Below are positions 8,462 to 17,674 of a stretch of DNA of 40,702 nt, in pieces; position 1 is the stretch's first letter; every line of letters starts with the position of its first letter. The notes beneath the pieces were generated by a model. The model did no database searches. It was not told the origin of the DNA and was given only the letters and a program-made list of their open reading frames with translations. Position numbers and translations under genes: made by a program. Source of the stretch: Bacteroidales bacterium Bact_22 (GTDB lineage: Bacteria; Bacteroidota; Bacteroidia; Bacteroidales; F082); assembly GCA_001603665.1 (NCBI GenBank), contig LUZN01000003.1, positions 1 to 40,702 on the forward strand, read 5' to 3'.

Positions 8462-8469
8462 TATCTTTG
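8462..8469 (+). promoter_or_regulatory. -7 box for the SPFH-smpB operon
   Basis: TATCTTTG matches TAnnTTTG and lies 29 bases before the ATG at 8499. I see no clear TTTG at the -33 position. Confidence 0.6.
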
Positions 8470-8498
8470 CAGAAATTAACAAATTAAATTTTTCAGAT

Positions 8499-9359
8499 AT
8501 GGAATACACACAACACAATGATTATCAACAGAATAAGCCATCAAACAATAAGAAATACGGTCCGATAGTATTGATTGGCGCCATCATTTTACTGCTCATC
8601 ATTTTCTGGAGTCGCATCACGGTGACGATTCCGGCAGGTCACGGCGGCGTGCTTTACCGTCTGTTTGGCGGTGGTATCGACACATCGCGCACCTACGAGG
8701 AAGGTTTCCATTTCATCGCCCCTTGGAACAGCATGGAGCTCTACGAAGTGCGTCAGCAGGTGGCTGATGAGGAGATGAGCGCTCTTTCGTCGAACGGTTT
8801 GGAAATCAAGATCGAGTTTTCGACATGGTATCAGCCAAAGTGGGACGAGCTTGGACTCCTCCACGCCTCCATCGGTACGCAATATCTGACGAGAACGGTT
8901 TATCCTGCTATGCGTTCCGCGGCCAGAAGCGTGCTCGGACGTTACACTCCAGAGCAGATTTATTCGACCAAGCGTGACGCCATCCAGGAAGAGATTTTTG
9001 AAGAGACTAAAAACCTTCTCGAAGGCAAGCATATACAGCTCAACCAAGTGCTCATCCGTTCAGTCACCCTGCCTCCTACCATCAAATCGGCCATCGAGAG
9101 CAAGTTGAAGCAGGAACAAGAGGCTTTGGAGTATGAGTTTAAGCTTGAGAAGGCATCGCAAGAGGCTGAGCGTCAACGTGTTGAGGCTGAAGGTAAGGCA
9201 AGAGCGAATAACATCGTGAGCGCTAGTATCAACGATAAGATTTTGCGTGAGAAAGGCATCGAGGCAACGCTGAAGCTGGCTGAGTCGCCAAATTCGAAGA
9301 TTGTCATCGTGGGCAACAGCAAAGACGGCATGCCGTTGATTTTGGGAGATATTAAATAA
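8499..9359 (+). CDS. Prohibitin-like SPFH/Band 7 membrane protein
   Basis: A 286-residue protein with a polar N-terminus (rich in Asn and Gln), one membrane anchor at about residues 27-43 ([15 protein letters not shown]), then the SPFH domain starting [20 protein letters not shown] long coiled coil follows ([35 protein letters not shown]). Sequence layout resembles prohibitins, which form large ring-shaped membrane assemblies and chaperone or segregate membrane proteins such as FtsH-type proteases. The bulk is predicted on the far side of the anchor, but topology cannot be fixed by eye. Its TAA stop shares one base with the ATG of smpB (TAATG). Assembly role is family knowledge, not seen here. 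Confidence 0.88.
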   Translation: MEYTQHNDYQQNKPSNNKKYGPIVLIGAIILLLIIFWSRITVTIPAGHGGVLYRLFGGGIDTSRTYEEGFHFIAPWNSMELYEVRQQVADEEMSALSSNGLEIKIEFSTWYQPKWDELGLLHASIGTQYLTRTVYPAMRSAARSVLGRYTPEQIYSTKRDAIQEEIFEETKNLLEGKHIQLNQVLIRSVTLPPTIKSAIESKLKQEQEALEYEFKLEKASQEAERQRVEAEGKARANNIVSASINDKILREKGIEATLKLAESPNSKIVIVGNSKDGMPLILGDIK

Positions 9360-9814
9360 TGGCAAATAAGGTCAAACAGGTAAAGATAAGCATCAAGAAC
9401 AAGCGGGCTTCTTTCGAGTATTTCCTCATCGACAGATACACCGCCGGCATCGTCCTGACAGGCACGGAGATCAAGAGCATTCGCGAAGGCAAAGCAAGCC
9501 TAGCCGACTCTTACTGCACCTTCATCAAGGACGAACTGTTCGTCGTGGGCATGCACATAGCGGAATACGCCTTCGGGACGTATAACAACCACGTGCCGAA
9601 ACGCGACCGCAAGCTCCTGTTGACCATGAAAGAACTGCGCAAACTCAAAGCAAAAAGCGCCGAAAAAGGCTTTACAATAGTGCCTATCGAGGTGTTTGTC
9701 AACGAGAGAGGACTGGCGAAGATGGAGATTGCGTTGGCGAAGGGTAAGCATTTCTACGATAAGAGGGATAGCTTGAAGGAGAAGGATTCGAAAAAGGAGA
9801 TTAGGGAGTTTTAA
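9359..9814 (+). CDS. smpB: SsrA-binding protein SmpB
   Basis: A 151-residue SmpB, of usual length. SmpB binds tmRNA and delivers it to stalled ribosomes for trans-translation. Family motifs are visible: [30 protein letters not shown], and the lysine/arginine-rich tail [20 protein letters not shown] that reaches into the empty mRNA channel. The start overlaps the SPFH stop by one base, so translation is probably coupled. No tmRNA gene was found in the window. Confidence 0.97.
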   Translation: MANKVKQVKISIKNKRASFEYFLIDRYTAGIVLTGTEIKSIREGKASLADSYCTFIKDELFVVGMHIAEYAFGTYNNHVPKRDRKLLLTMKELRKLKAKSAEKGFTIVPIEVFVNERGLAKMEIALAKGKHFYDKRDSLKEKDSKKEIREF

Positions 9815-9834
9815 TGGTTATTGGTTATTGAAGT
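9815..9834 (+). repeat. Heptamer TTGNNNN-type spacer repeat
   Basis: The spacer between smpB and the next ATG is two exact TGGTTAT heptamers followed by TGAAGT. It fills the 20 bases completely. In the TTG phase the units read TTGGTTA and TTGAAGT. Confidence 0.6.
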
Positions 9835-10341
9835 ATGAAGAGATTACTGATAGTTTTGATGGTTTTTATGTCGTTGCCGATGGTTGGTAACGCCCAGAAA
9901 ATCAATTGGATGACGTTTCAGGAGGCCGTGAAGCTCAACGAGACGGCACCTAAGAAGATTTTCATCGACGTTTACACCGATTGGTGCGGATGGTGCAAGA
10001 AAATGGATAAGACCACGTTTCTCGACCCTGCGGTGGTGGAATATATGAACGAAAATTATTATGCAGTGAAGTTCGACGCCGAGATGAACGACACCATCAA
10101 TTTCGCCGGTTACACCTTCATCAACGAAGGCGGCATGGGTGGCAGAAAAGGCACTCACCAGCTCGCAGCGGCATTGCTCCAGGGGCGCCTCTCATATCCT
10201 TCGTACGTGTTCATGGACGAGAAAAATCAGCTCCTGACCGTGGCTCCAGGCTATATGGAACCGAAGGATTTATTGCCGATTTTGAAGTATTTTGGCACCG
10301 ATTCATACCTAAATCAAACCTTCAAGGAATACTTTAAGTAA
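9835..10341 (+). CDS. Exported thioredoxin-fold protein
   Basis: A 168-residue protein with a signal peptide (residues 1-20, ending VGNA) and a thioredoxin-like fold. The redox motif is CGWC at 51-54, in DVYTDWCGWCKKMDKTTF, and a cis-proline candidate lies in LSYPSYVF. This resembles the DUF255/SoxW-like thioredoxins that act in the periplasm on disulfides or cytochrome assembly. The domain has an insertion (FAGYTFINEGGMGGRKGTHQ) before the cis-Pro. It should be periplasmic; the substrate is unknown. It is only 2 bases from the following lipoprotein gene (TAAGGATG), so both are likely co-translated. Confidence 0.85.
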   Translation: MKRLLIVLMVFMSLPMVGNAQKINWMTFQEAVKLNETAPKKIFIDVYTDWCGWCKKMDKTTFLDPAVVEYMNENYYAVKFDAEMNDTINFAGYTFINEGGMGGRKGTHQLAAALLQGRLSYPSYVFMDEKNQLLTVAPGYMEPKDLLPILKYFGTDSYLNQTFKEYFK

Positions 10342-10343
10342 GG

Positions 10344-11816
10344 ATGCGTAATTATTTGTATATCATATTGTTATCGTTGGCCGTTTTGACTGTTTCATGT
10401 CGTAAGGAGCTGAAATATTCCGACGGTCCGTCGAAAGACATCAGCCTGTCGACCGACACCATAGCTTTCGACACGGTGTTCACCAGCGTGGGCTCTTCGA
10501 CGAGGGTCTTGATGATATACAACAATAACGCCGAGAACCTGAAAATCAACTCCATCCGACTCGAGCAAGGCAGCCACTCGCCTTACAGCATCAACGTCGA
10601 CGGAGAGTCGGGAACGCTGTTCAAAGACAAGGAAATCTACGCTAAAGACAGTCTTTACGTGTTTGTAAAGGTCACAATCAACCCTAACGACAACAACAAC
10701 CCGTTTTTCGTTGAGGACCGCTTGATTTTCAACACCAACGGCAATGAAAACGTGGTGCATCTGACGGCTTACGGTCAGAATGCCAACTATATCATCGGCC
10801 GAATCGGCATATTTCCTGACGAGAACGGCCATTACACCAACTACTACTACCCTCTCACCGACTCAGTCAACAAGGACGTGCATTGGACTGCCGAGAGGCC
10901 GTATGTCATTTATAATGTGGCACTTATCGACTCCGATGGCACCTTGACCATAGAGCCTGGTACGCATGTCTACTTCCATGGTGGCGCGGGCCTGTGGGCC
11001 TGGAGTGAGGGACAGCTGATAGTGAACGGCACAGCAGAGAATCCCGTTGTGTTTCAAGGAGATAGACTTGAGTCGTTCTACGCCGACCAGCCGGGACAAT
11101 GGGACAGAATTTGGCTTATGGAATCTCGTGCAGGTCACGGACATATCATCGACCACGCAATCATACGAAATGGCTTCATTGGCCTTCAAATACAGCGAAT
11201 GCTGAAGGATAACATGGAGGTTGCTCAGATTTCCAACACCATCATCGAAAACCATACCGGGATGGGCCTCTATGCCAACTGTTACAGTATTTTGATGAAG
11301 AATTTCGTGATAAACAACTGCGGAAACTACTGCGTAGCGCTGACAGGCGGTGGCGATTATTTATTCACCCACGGCACCATTGCCAACTACTGGACAAGCT
11401 CGACAAGAAAGGCTGAGGCATTGTTTTTCAATAACTTATACACCAACCCGACCGACGGTCAGATCTACCATGTGCCGTTTGAATGCGACATCATCAACAG
11501 CATAGTCTACGGAAACCGTAACAACGAGTTTGCCACCGACTTCTACCCTGTCGCCGACACCCTGTATAAGTTCAAAAATTCCTTGATTTGCACGCAAAGA
11601 CCGCAGCTGTCGCTGCTTTACGAGTCATGCCAGTTCAATAAAGCGCCGAAATTCAAGAATCCGGAAGAGTTCGACTTCCACCTCGATACGCTGTCACCCG
11701 CAATAGGCATTGGCAATCCGTGCTACGTGATTGGCGACTTGCAGTACGACCTCGACGGTGTCGACAGAGGCCATACCCCCGATGCCGGAGCTTACCAGTA
11801 CGTCCCTACTTTTTAG
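10344..11816 (+). CDS. Surface lipoprotein with predicted right-handed beta-helix
   Basis: A 490-residue lipoprotein: the signal peptide ends VLTVSC with Cys19. The first 150 residues look like an immunoglobulin-like or DUF1573-type domain (VFTSVGSSTRVLMIYNNNAE). Residues from about 170 onward contain short repeating strands and turns (GTLTIEPGTHVYFHGGAGLW, GQLIVNGTAENPVVFQGD, AIIRNGFIGLQIQ), the pattern of a parallel beta-helix, and end DLDGVDRGHTPDAGAYQY, frequent in Bacteroidetes right-handed beta-helix proteins. A polysaccharide ligand or adhesin role is plausible but unproven. The gene is the last of the SPFH operon. Its end overlaps the convergent M23 gene by 11 bases. Confidence 0.85.
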   Translation: MRNYLYIILLSLAVLTVSCRKELKYSDGPSKDISLSTDTIAFDTVFTSVGSSTRVLMIYNNNAENLKINSIRLEQGSHSPYSINVDGESGTLFKDKEIYAKDSLYVFVKVTINPNDNNNPFFVEDRLIFNTNGNENVVHLTAYGQNANYIIGRIGIFPDENGHYTNYYYPLTDSVNKDVHWTAERPYVIYNVALIDSDGTLTIEPGTHVYFHGGAGLWAWSEGQLIVNGTAENPVVFQGDRLESFYADQPGQWDRIWLMESRAGHGHIIDHAIIRNGFIGLQIQRMLKDNMEVAQISNTIIENHTGMGLYANCYSILMKNFVINNCGNYCVALTGGGDYLFTHGTIANYWTSSTRKAEALFFNNLYTNPTDGQIYHVPFECDIINSIVYGNRNNEFATDFYPVADTLYKFKNSLICTQRPQLSLLYESCQFNKAPKFKNPEEFDFHLDTLSPAIGIGNPCYVIGDLQYDLDGVDRGHTPDAGAYQYVPTF

Positions 11817-13521
11817 GCTTTTCGCGAATTAAAGTGTAACTTTGACGGGTCTCGTTGCCAACAGCATCGGTGACGACGATTTCAATCTTATTTTTACCCA
11901 TTTTCAGGTTCTCGTCGACATCGTAATACAAGAGGTTATTCTTCGCGTCATAGGCCCCGATAACCCATTTCCCGTTAAGGTAAATATCATATTTGTCTAT
12001 ACCCGAATCCTTATCTAAAATTTTGATTTTCAATCGTTTACATTTAATAATTTTGGTATTGTTGCCAAAATTCTGAGGCGTAACTATAGGTTTGGTAGTA
12101 TCGACAGCCAAAGCGAAAGTACCCAGTGTACGGATGTTCGCACACATCATCCCGTCTTCCATCTTACCGCCTTGAGCCACGAAATTGCCCTTTTTGCCTA
12201 TGGAAACCACATATAATTGCTTTGAATCGGCATATTGCTCGGCCGGACGAATCATAATCTTGATGTTTTTCTGCACCGGAATGTCGTCAGTGCCAAGAAT
12301 ATAAGCATAATCCGAGGCGATATTCGGAATCGTGTCAAGCTGACGGGCTAAGACATATTCAAAACGATAGAAGGCCTTTTCAGGAATCTGAGCCGTAAAA
12401 CCATCGAGATTCACCTCCACTTCACTCTTGCCATCGACGCGATAATAAGCCCTACTATATTGATTATCAGCGAATTCCTCTAACGGCTTATCGCCAACAA
12501 GAGTGAAATTCACCATCGAACTATTGCCCCAATAATCCTTCACGACATACAGCATATTGACCCTCTCGCCCTCTTCCAATGTGATTCCATCGGTCTTTTC
12601 CTCGTATAAATCAAGGATATTGTACTCATCTATTGCAGTCCTGACGTAACAAACCTTATCGTCGGCAAACTTCTTATAATCGATCAGACTGTTGACATAA
12701 CGCGTCTCATCATAAGAAAATTCATCAAATACTATATTGAAAATCAATCGTTTATCGGCATAAAGGGCGATCGAATAAACGCCGTTTTTATTATCCGAAT
12801 CATCGGCACGGTCGAAAACAGAAATTCCGAAATGAACCGTCCCATTGACCTTAATCTCGCCATTTTTTACCTTATAATTGCCATTATTATTCGTAAGTTC
12901 GAAAAATTCAGCGTTTTCCGAGCCGTTAACCGACGATTTCTCCCCCGGATATATCGCAATACCATTTATGGCCGGTTTCACCTTATCGCTTATTTTAAGG
13001 CCAAAAAAGAAGGGATTCAACGGATGTTGGTTGGCGTCGCGAAGCTCATAATGCAAATGAGGACCGCCCGAACTGCCGCTGTTACCGCTCAAACCAAGCA
13101 AATCGCCAGCTTTTACTGGTATTTCATCTTTTTCAAGAAACAAACTTTGCCTAAACGACTTATTTGCAAACTGCTTATTTCTGACATATTTTGCAATCTT
13201 ACTGTTAAAACTCTCAAGATGAGCATAAACCGACATAAATCCATCATTATGAGTGACATACACCACATTGCCATAGCCCCAAGGCGACACTCCTATGCGA
13301 CTCACATAGCCGTCGGCCACAGCATACACCTTCTTCCCTGTCTCACCGCCGGTTTTGATATCCACACCGGCATGGAACGAATTGTTGCGAAGCTCGCCGA
13401 AAGTAGCCGAAAGATAAATCGGGAACTTGACAGGATTGGGATAAACAGGGTATTTCGGATTATTCTGCGCGCATAACACATTGGCAATCAATGCGATAAA
13501 AATTAAAAACTTAAATCTCAT
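11806..13521 (-). CDS. M23 (LytM-type) zinc endopeptidase, exported
   Basis: A 571-residue exported protein beginning MRFKFLIFIALIANVLCA. The LytM/M23 peptidase domain is N-terminal: His50 and Asp54 in FHAGVDIKTGG give HxxxD, and His155 and His157 in GGPHLHYELRD give HxH, with His101 in VYAHLE. All zinc and catalytic residues are present, so it should cleave peptidoglycan cross-bridges. The remaining 400 residues are beta-rich and end with a likely Ig-like domain (KIEIVVTDAVGNETRQSYTL). I chose the ATG at 13521; an upstream extension to 13779 would overlap the divergent sulfatase gene and has no promoter. The gene is clearly more A+T rich than its neighbours. Confidence 0.92.
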   Translation of the reverse strand: MRFKFLIFIALIANVLCAQNNPKYPVYPNPVKFPIYLSATFGELRNNSFHAGVDIKTGGETGKKVYAVADGYVSRIGVSPWGYGNVVYVTHNDGFMSVYAHLESFNSKIAKYVRNKQFANKSFRQSLFLEKDEIPVKAGDLLGLSGNSGSSGGPHLHYELRDANQHPLNPFFFGLKISDKVKPAINGIAIYPGEKSSVNGSENAEFFELTNNNGNYKVKNGEIKVNGTVHFGISVFDRADDSDNKNGVYSIALYADKRLIFNIVFDEFSYDETRYVNSLIDYKKFADDKVCYVRTAIDEYNILDLYEEKTDGITLEEGERVNMLYVVKDYWGNSSMVNFTLVGDKPLEEFADNQYSRAYYRVDGKSEVEVNLDGFTAQIPEKAFYRFEYVLARQLDTIPNIASDYAYILGTDDIPVQKNIKIMIRPAEQYADSKQLYVVSIGKKGNFVAQGGKMEDGMMCANIRTLGTFALAVDTTKPIVTPQNFGNNTKIIKCKRLKIKILDKDSGIDKYDIYLNGKWVIGAYDAKNNLLYYDVDENLKMGKNKIEIVVTDAVGNETRQSYTLIREKPKK

Positions 13522-13540
13522 CTTCAATAAATTTAATGTA

Positions 13541-13548
13541 CAAAGATA
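13541..13548 (-). promoter_or_regulatory. -7 box for the M23 gene
   Basis: On the - strand TATCTTTG matches TAnnTTTG, 19 bases before the ATG at 13521. It supports that start over any upstream one. Confidence 0.6.
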
Positions 13549-13560
13549 CAAAATTATTCT

Positions 13561-13568
13561 TAAATTTG
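13561..13568 (+). promoter_or_regulatory. -7 box for the sulfatase operon
   Basis: TAAATTTG matches TAnnTTTG, 14 bases before the ATG at 13583. It is separated by 12 bases from the divergent M23 -7 box. Confidence 0.6.
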
Positions 13569-13582
13569 CAAAAAAATAATTA

Positions 13583-15511
13583 ATGTTTACGAAAAAGGAA
13601 CTGCCATTGTGGAAAGTGTTCGTCGTGCGACTCAGCGCGATGCTGCTTTTGCTGGCCCTCAGCCGCTGGCTGCTGTTCCTTTTCAACATTAGCAACTTCC
13701 CTGGCGTGGATGTCGGAGAGCAGTTCAGACTGTTCTTCATCGGGATGCGGTTCGACATCTGGGCACTCATAATAGCCAACCTCCCGTTCCTCGTTTTTTA
13801 CGGAATTCCGCTTGAATTTAAATACAATAAAGTGTATCGGCAAGTTGTTGATATTCTTTTTGTTATAACGAATACTTTAAGTATTACTTTAAATCTTATC
13901 GACGTCATTTATTATCGCTATATCGACAAGAGAATGACCTCCGAGCTCTTCGGTTTTGCCCAACATACCGACGATAATCAAGGCGGTTTGATCAAACAGT
14001 TTCTGGTCGACTTCTGGTTTATGGTGGTGATATTCGCGGTCTTTTTATTCCTTATTATTTTATTGACGAAAAAGACGAAAGTAAAGCCAATTGAGATAAA
14101 AAACCGTGGTCGCTGGTACTTCTCGCGCACACTGATATTCCTCGCTCTCGTGGCAGCATCGATTATCGGGCTGCGCGGCGGACTACAAAACAAGCCGATA
14201 AGCATCATCACTGCGGCAAACTACACGAAAACACAGAACATTCCGCTGGTTTTGAACACTCCGTTCACCATCGGTCGCGGCGCTTCAGGTGAGGTGCTTA
14301 AGCCTCTTCATTTTTATAATGACGAGGAACTCGAGCAGCTATACTCTCCTGTCCATAACAACTTGACAGTCAATCGCTTCATCGATAAAAACATCCCTGG
14401 ATACAACATCTTTATCATCATTTTGGAGAGCCATGGACAGGAGATGGTGAAGTTTTATAACCAGCGCCGCGACACGTCGATCACGCCATTCCTCGACTCA
14501 CTTCTTGAACAGAGCCTCGTCTTCGACGGCATGGCTAACGGTCGCCAGTCGATAGAGGCCTTGACCAGCATTCTCTCGGGATTGCCTTCGCTGATGTCGA
14601 AAGACTACGTGGAGTCGCGCTACGCAGCAAACCGTCTCGACGGAATAGGCAGTATTTTAAAGCAACACGGCTACTCCACCGCTTTCTTCCATGGCGGAAA
14701 CAACGGCACCATGAACTTCAACGCATCGGCCACTTCTGCCGGCTTTGACAGCTACTACGGACGCAACGAATATGGCAACGACGACGATTACGACGGCGTC
14801 TGGGGCATCTCCGACATGCCTTTCCTGCAATTCACTGCCCAGAAGGTCAACGAGATGAAAAAGCCTTTCGCTGCCGGCGTTTTCACACTTTCGTCACACC
14901 ATCCGTTCAAGCTCCCGAAGAGCTACGATCTGCCTGAAGGCGACTATAAGACCGACTTCGAGAAGACCATGCGCTACACCGACGACGCCATGCGCCATTT
15001 CTTCGAAACCATGAGCAATTACAGCTGGTTCGACAGCACCGTCTTCGTCATCGTAGGCGACCACGTCAACCCGGAACATCGCTTCGACAACTACCTCAAC
15101 GGCTACGGACAATATCAGATTGTGACGGCATTTTACGCGCCGAGCGTCATTAAGCCGTTGAATACCAATATTTTGGCACAACAAACCGATATCGGAATAA
15201 GTCTGCTGGCAGCTCTCGGCTACAACGACACCATGTTCAGCTTCGGCCGCAACGTGTTCGACAGTCTGCAAGAGCCTTGTTTTGCTAGCTATCTCAACAA
15301 TATCTACGAGTATTCCGACGGCCGCTACATGCTTCAGTCCGACGGCCAGAACATCACCTCGGTGTTCGACATCAAGGAAGACCCATGTCTGACCGATAAC
15401 CTTTACAAAGAAGGCGACGACAACGCTTGGGACGAGCTCAACAGCAAGTTCAGAATGCGTCTGCAACAATATACTAACCGAATGATTAACAATAAGTTAT
15501 ACATAAAATGA
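13583..15511 (+). CDS. LTA-synthase-family sulfatase / phosphoglycerol transferase
   Basis: A 642-residue protein with an N-terminal membrane half of about five helices (residues about 12-200) and a periplasmic alkaline-phosphatase-fold domain (about 270-610). Conserved metal and catalytic positions are visible: Glu282 in IIILESHG, nucleophile position Ser323 in NGRQSIEALTSILSGLP, His440 in SSHHPF, and Asp493-His494 in VGDHVNPEH. The family transfers phosphoglycerol from phosphatidylglycerol to glycans or acceptors (LtaS, OpgB). At the nucleophile position this protein has Ser where LtaS has Thr, a change I believe is common in Bacteroidetes. It overlaps the lipid kinase gene by 4 bases, which supports a diacylglycerol-releasing activity. 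Confidence 0.9.
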   Translation: MFTKKELPLWKVFVVRLSAMLLLLALSRWLLFLFNISNFPGVDVGEQFRLFFIGMRFDIWALIIANLPFLVFYGIPLEFKYNKVYRQVVDILFVITNTLSITLNLIDVIYYRYIDKRMTSELFGFAQHTDDNQGGLIKQFLVDFWFMVVIFAVFLFLIILLTKKTKVKPIEIKNRGRWYFSRTLIFLALVAASIIGLRGGLQNKPISIITAANYTKTQNIPLVLNTPFTIGRGASGEVLKPLHFYNDEELEQLYSPVHNNLTVNRFIDKNIPGYNIFIIILESHGQEMVKFYNQRRDTSITPFLDSLLEQSLVFDGMANGRQSIEALTSILSGLPSLMSKDYVESRYAANRLDGIGSILKQHGYSTAFFHGGNNGTMNFNASATSAGFDSYYGRNEYGNDDDYDGVWGISDMPFLQFTAQKVNEMKKPFAAGVFTLSSHHPFKLPKSYDLPEGDYKTDFEKTMRYTDDAMRHFFETMSNYSWFDSTVFVIVGDHVNPEHRFDNYLNGYGQYQIVTAFYAPSVIKPLNTNILAQQTDIGISLLAALGYNDTMFSFGRNVFDSLQEPCFASYLNNIYEYSDGRYMLQSDGQNITSVFDIKEDPCLTDNLYKEGDDNAWDELNSKFRMRLQQYTNRMINNKLYIK

Positions 15512-16404
15512 AAGAGAAGATTTTGTTTATTGTCAACCCTATCTCAGGTCATCACGACAAGTCGAAGTTCCCTTCGATAGTCGACAACCTGATTGACAAG
15601 GACAAATACGACTACACCATAAAGCTCACCGAATATGGCGGTCACGCTGCCGAGCTCACAAAGCAAGCCATCGCTGACGATTACGATATCATCGTGGCTG
15701 TGGGCGGCGACGGCACCATCAACGAGGTGGCCACCAACATGATCGGAGCGCGTCAGACCTTCGCGATAGTGCCTTACGGCTCAGGAAACGGCCTGGCGCG
15801 GCATCTGCATCTGCCTTTAAAAGCTAAGAAAGTCATCACTGAGGTGATAAATAAAGGTATTAAAGCTAAGATCGACACCGCCACAGTGAATGGCGTGCCT
15901 TACGTGAGCATCGCGGGCGTGGGCTTCGACGCCATCATCGCCGATTACTTCGCCAGAGACCCCAACAGAGGTTTCAAGACCTATTTTAAGCTCATCACAG
16001 AGAAATATTTCAAGTTTAAACCCGAGAAATACCACATCATCCTTGACGATAAGGAGGAATTCGACTGCGAGCCGCTGTTCATCTCTTTTGCCAACAGCAA
16101 CCAGTTTGGCTTCAACGCTGCGGTCTCCCCTCACGCCTCGCTTAACGACGGTCTGCTCGACGTATGCATCTTTAAGAAGCCGAAACTTGTGGCCGTCCCG
16201 TACGTCGCCGAGCGCCTGATGACACAGCATATCGACAGAACAAAATACGTTGACATTCATAGAGCAAAGAAAATCAATGTGATACGACCAAAAGAAGACT
16301 ACGCCAACATCGACGGCGAAGCCATTATGATGACAAAAGACGTCACGGTCGAAATAAACCCATTAAGTTTGAATATTTTATTACCGGAAAATAAAAATAA
16401 ATAA
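15508..16404 (+). CDS. Diacylglycerol kinase-family lipid kinase
   Basis: A 298-residue soluble kinase of the DAGK_cat/YegS/DgkB family. The catalytic signatures are VNPISG at 9-14, GGDGTINEV at 66-74 and GSGNGLARHL at 91-100, followed by a beta-rich C-terminal domain typical of the family (GVGFDAIIADYF). It phosphorylates a lipid such as diacylglycerol from ATP, at the cytoplasmic membrane face. Its ATG overlaps the stop of the sulfatase gene (ATGA), so the two are coupled. Paired with a phosphoglycerol transferase, the natural reading is recycling of released diacylglycerol to phosphatidic acid. Substrate specificity is inferred. Confidence 0.9.
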   Translation: MKEKILFIVNPISGHHDKSKFPSIVDNLIDKDKYDYTIKLTEYGGHAAELTKQAIADDYDIIVAVGGDGTINEVATNMIGARQTFAIVPYGSGNGLARHLHLPLKAKKVITEVINKGIKAKIDTATVNGVPYVSIAGVGFDAIIADYFARDPNRGFKTYFKLITEKYFKFKPEKYHIILDDKEEFDCEPLFISFANSNQFGFNAAVSPHASLNDGLLDVCIFKKPKLVAVPYVAERLMTQHIDRTKYVDIHRAKKINVIRPKEDYANIDGEAIMMTKDVTVEINPLSLNILLPENKNK

Positions 16405-16415
16405 ACCATAACACT

Positions 16416-17669
16416 ATGATTACCAAATATTTACAAATTTTAGAAAAGCTGTTTTTAGGCATGCGTCTGAGTGAAGAATGGGCTAGTAACTTTTCACAAG
16501 GAATCGGAATTATAACGCTTTTGGCCGTATCGTTTGGCCTGTTTTTCCTTGCAAAATGGATACTCAAGAGATTTGTCGGCGGATTTTTCAAAAAAACTAA
16601 AACCAAGTATGATGATTTCTTCTTGGGCAAGAAATTGGAGAAAAGGATAGCATTCCTCATTCCGGTCTATATGATTCAGGGCCTGATTTATGCGGTCGCT
16701 CCTGATTTGGATATGTTGGATGGGTTTATTTTTGCTTTAGCAAGAATTGGAGAAATCACCACGTTCACTGGCATTATTATTTCGATAACAGATTCAGTAT
16801 CAGACATTTATAATTCATTTGACGTGTCTAAAAACAAGCCAATGAAAGGCTTTATGCAGGTGGCAAAGATAATTGCCATCATGATTTGCATTTTGCTGGT
16901 CATCGGTGTAATCATCAACAAAGACATGAAGGACCTGTTGATCGGACTAGGTACTCTTTCGGCAGTGCTGATGCTCGTATTCAAAGATCCTATTCTGGGC
17001 TTTGTGGGTGGTATCCAATTGACTTCCAACGACATGGTGCGTATCGGCGACTGGATTGTGAAAGGCGAAGCCGACGGTAATGTGATCGATGTCGGCCTGA
17101 CAACCGTGAAAGTCAAAAACTGGGACAATACCATTGCCACCATCCCTACCTACACCCTCATTTCCGATCCTTTCATCAACTGGCGCGGAATGACCGAGTC
17201 GGGCGGCCGCCGTATCTCGCGTTCGATCATCATCGACCTCGACACCATCAAGTTCTGCACGCCTGAAATGCTTGAAAAATATAAGAAATTCCAGCTTGTA
17301 TCGAAATATATCGATAAAAAAGAAGCCGAGATTGCCGAATATAACAAGAAGAATGGCATCGACACTTCCAACCTCGTCAACGGACGTCGTCAGACCAATA
17401 TCGGTATCTTCAGAGCTTATCTTACGGAGTATATCAAACAAAATCCTAATCTGAATCACAATCTGACGATGCTTGTCCGCCAGAAGGACCCGACAGAGTT
17501 TGGTGTGCCGCTGCAGGTTTACTGCTTCAGCGCGAAGACCGACTGGATCTCGTACGAGGCGATTCAGAACGATATCTTCGATCACATCTACGCTGTTATC
17601 AATCAGTTCGACCTGAAGATCTATCAAAGACCTTCGTCGTACTCGATTAACATGCTGAACGACAAATAG
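16416..17669 (+). CDS. YbdG-type mechanosensitive ion channel (MscS family)
   Basis: A 417-residue MscS-superfamily channel. Its length and the segment LSAVLMLVFKDPILGFVGG, QLTSNDMVRIGDWI (about 181-214), WDNTIATIPTYTLIS and INWRGMTESGGRRISRS correspond to the YbdG (MscM) subfamily of E. coli, about 415 residues. Helices occur at about 30-50, 79-95, 109-126 and 150-168, with the pore-lining helix at about 175-200. Such channels open when the membrane is stretched in hypo-osmotic shock and release solutes. The gene is 11 bases after the lipid kinase and ends 5 bases from trkH in the opposite direction. Confidence 0.93.
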   Translation: MITKYLQILEKLFLGMRLSEEWASNFSQGIGIITLLAVSFGLFFLAKWILKRFVGGFFKKTKTKYDDFFLGKKLEKRIAFLIPVYMIQGLIYAVAPDLDMLDGFIFALARIGEITTFTGIIISITDSVSDIYNSFDVSKNKPMKGFMQVAKIIAIMICILLVIGVIINKDMKDLLIGLGTLSAVLMLVFKDPILGFVGGIQLTSNDMVRIGDWIVKGEADGNVIDVGLTTVKVKNWDNTIATIPTYTLISDPFINWRGMTESGGRRISRSIIIDLDTIKFCTPEMLEKYKKFQLVSKYIDKKEAEIAEYNKKNGIDTSNLVNGRRQTNIGIFRAYLTEYIKQNPNLNHNLTMLVRQKDPTEFGVPLQVYCFSAKTDWISYEAIQNDIFDHIYAVINQFDLKIYQRPSSYSINMLNDK

Positions 17670-17674
17670 TTAGA

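Noticed and set aside
12832-13476. A 214-codon + strand frame inside the M23 gene
   Set aside because: The - strand frame carries all M23 catalytic residues; this frame has none of any family.
13522-13779. N-terminal extension of the M23 protein to 13779
   Set aside because: It would overlap the divergent sulfatase gene, has no signal-like sequence, and lies upstream of the mapped -7 motif and of a proper signal peptide start.
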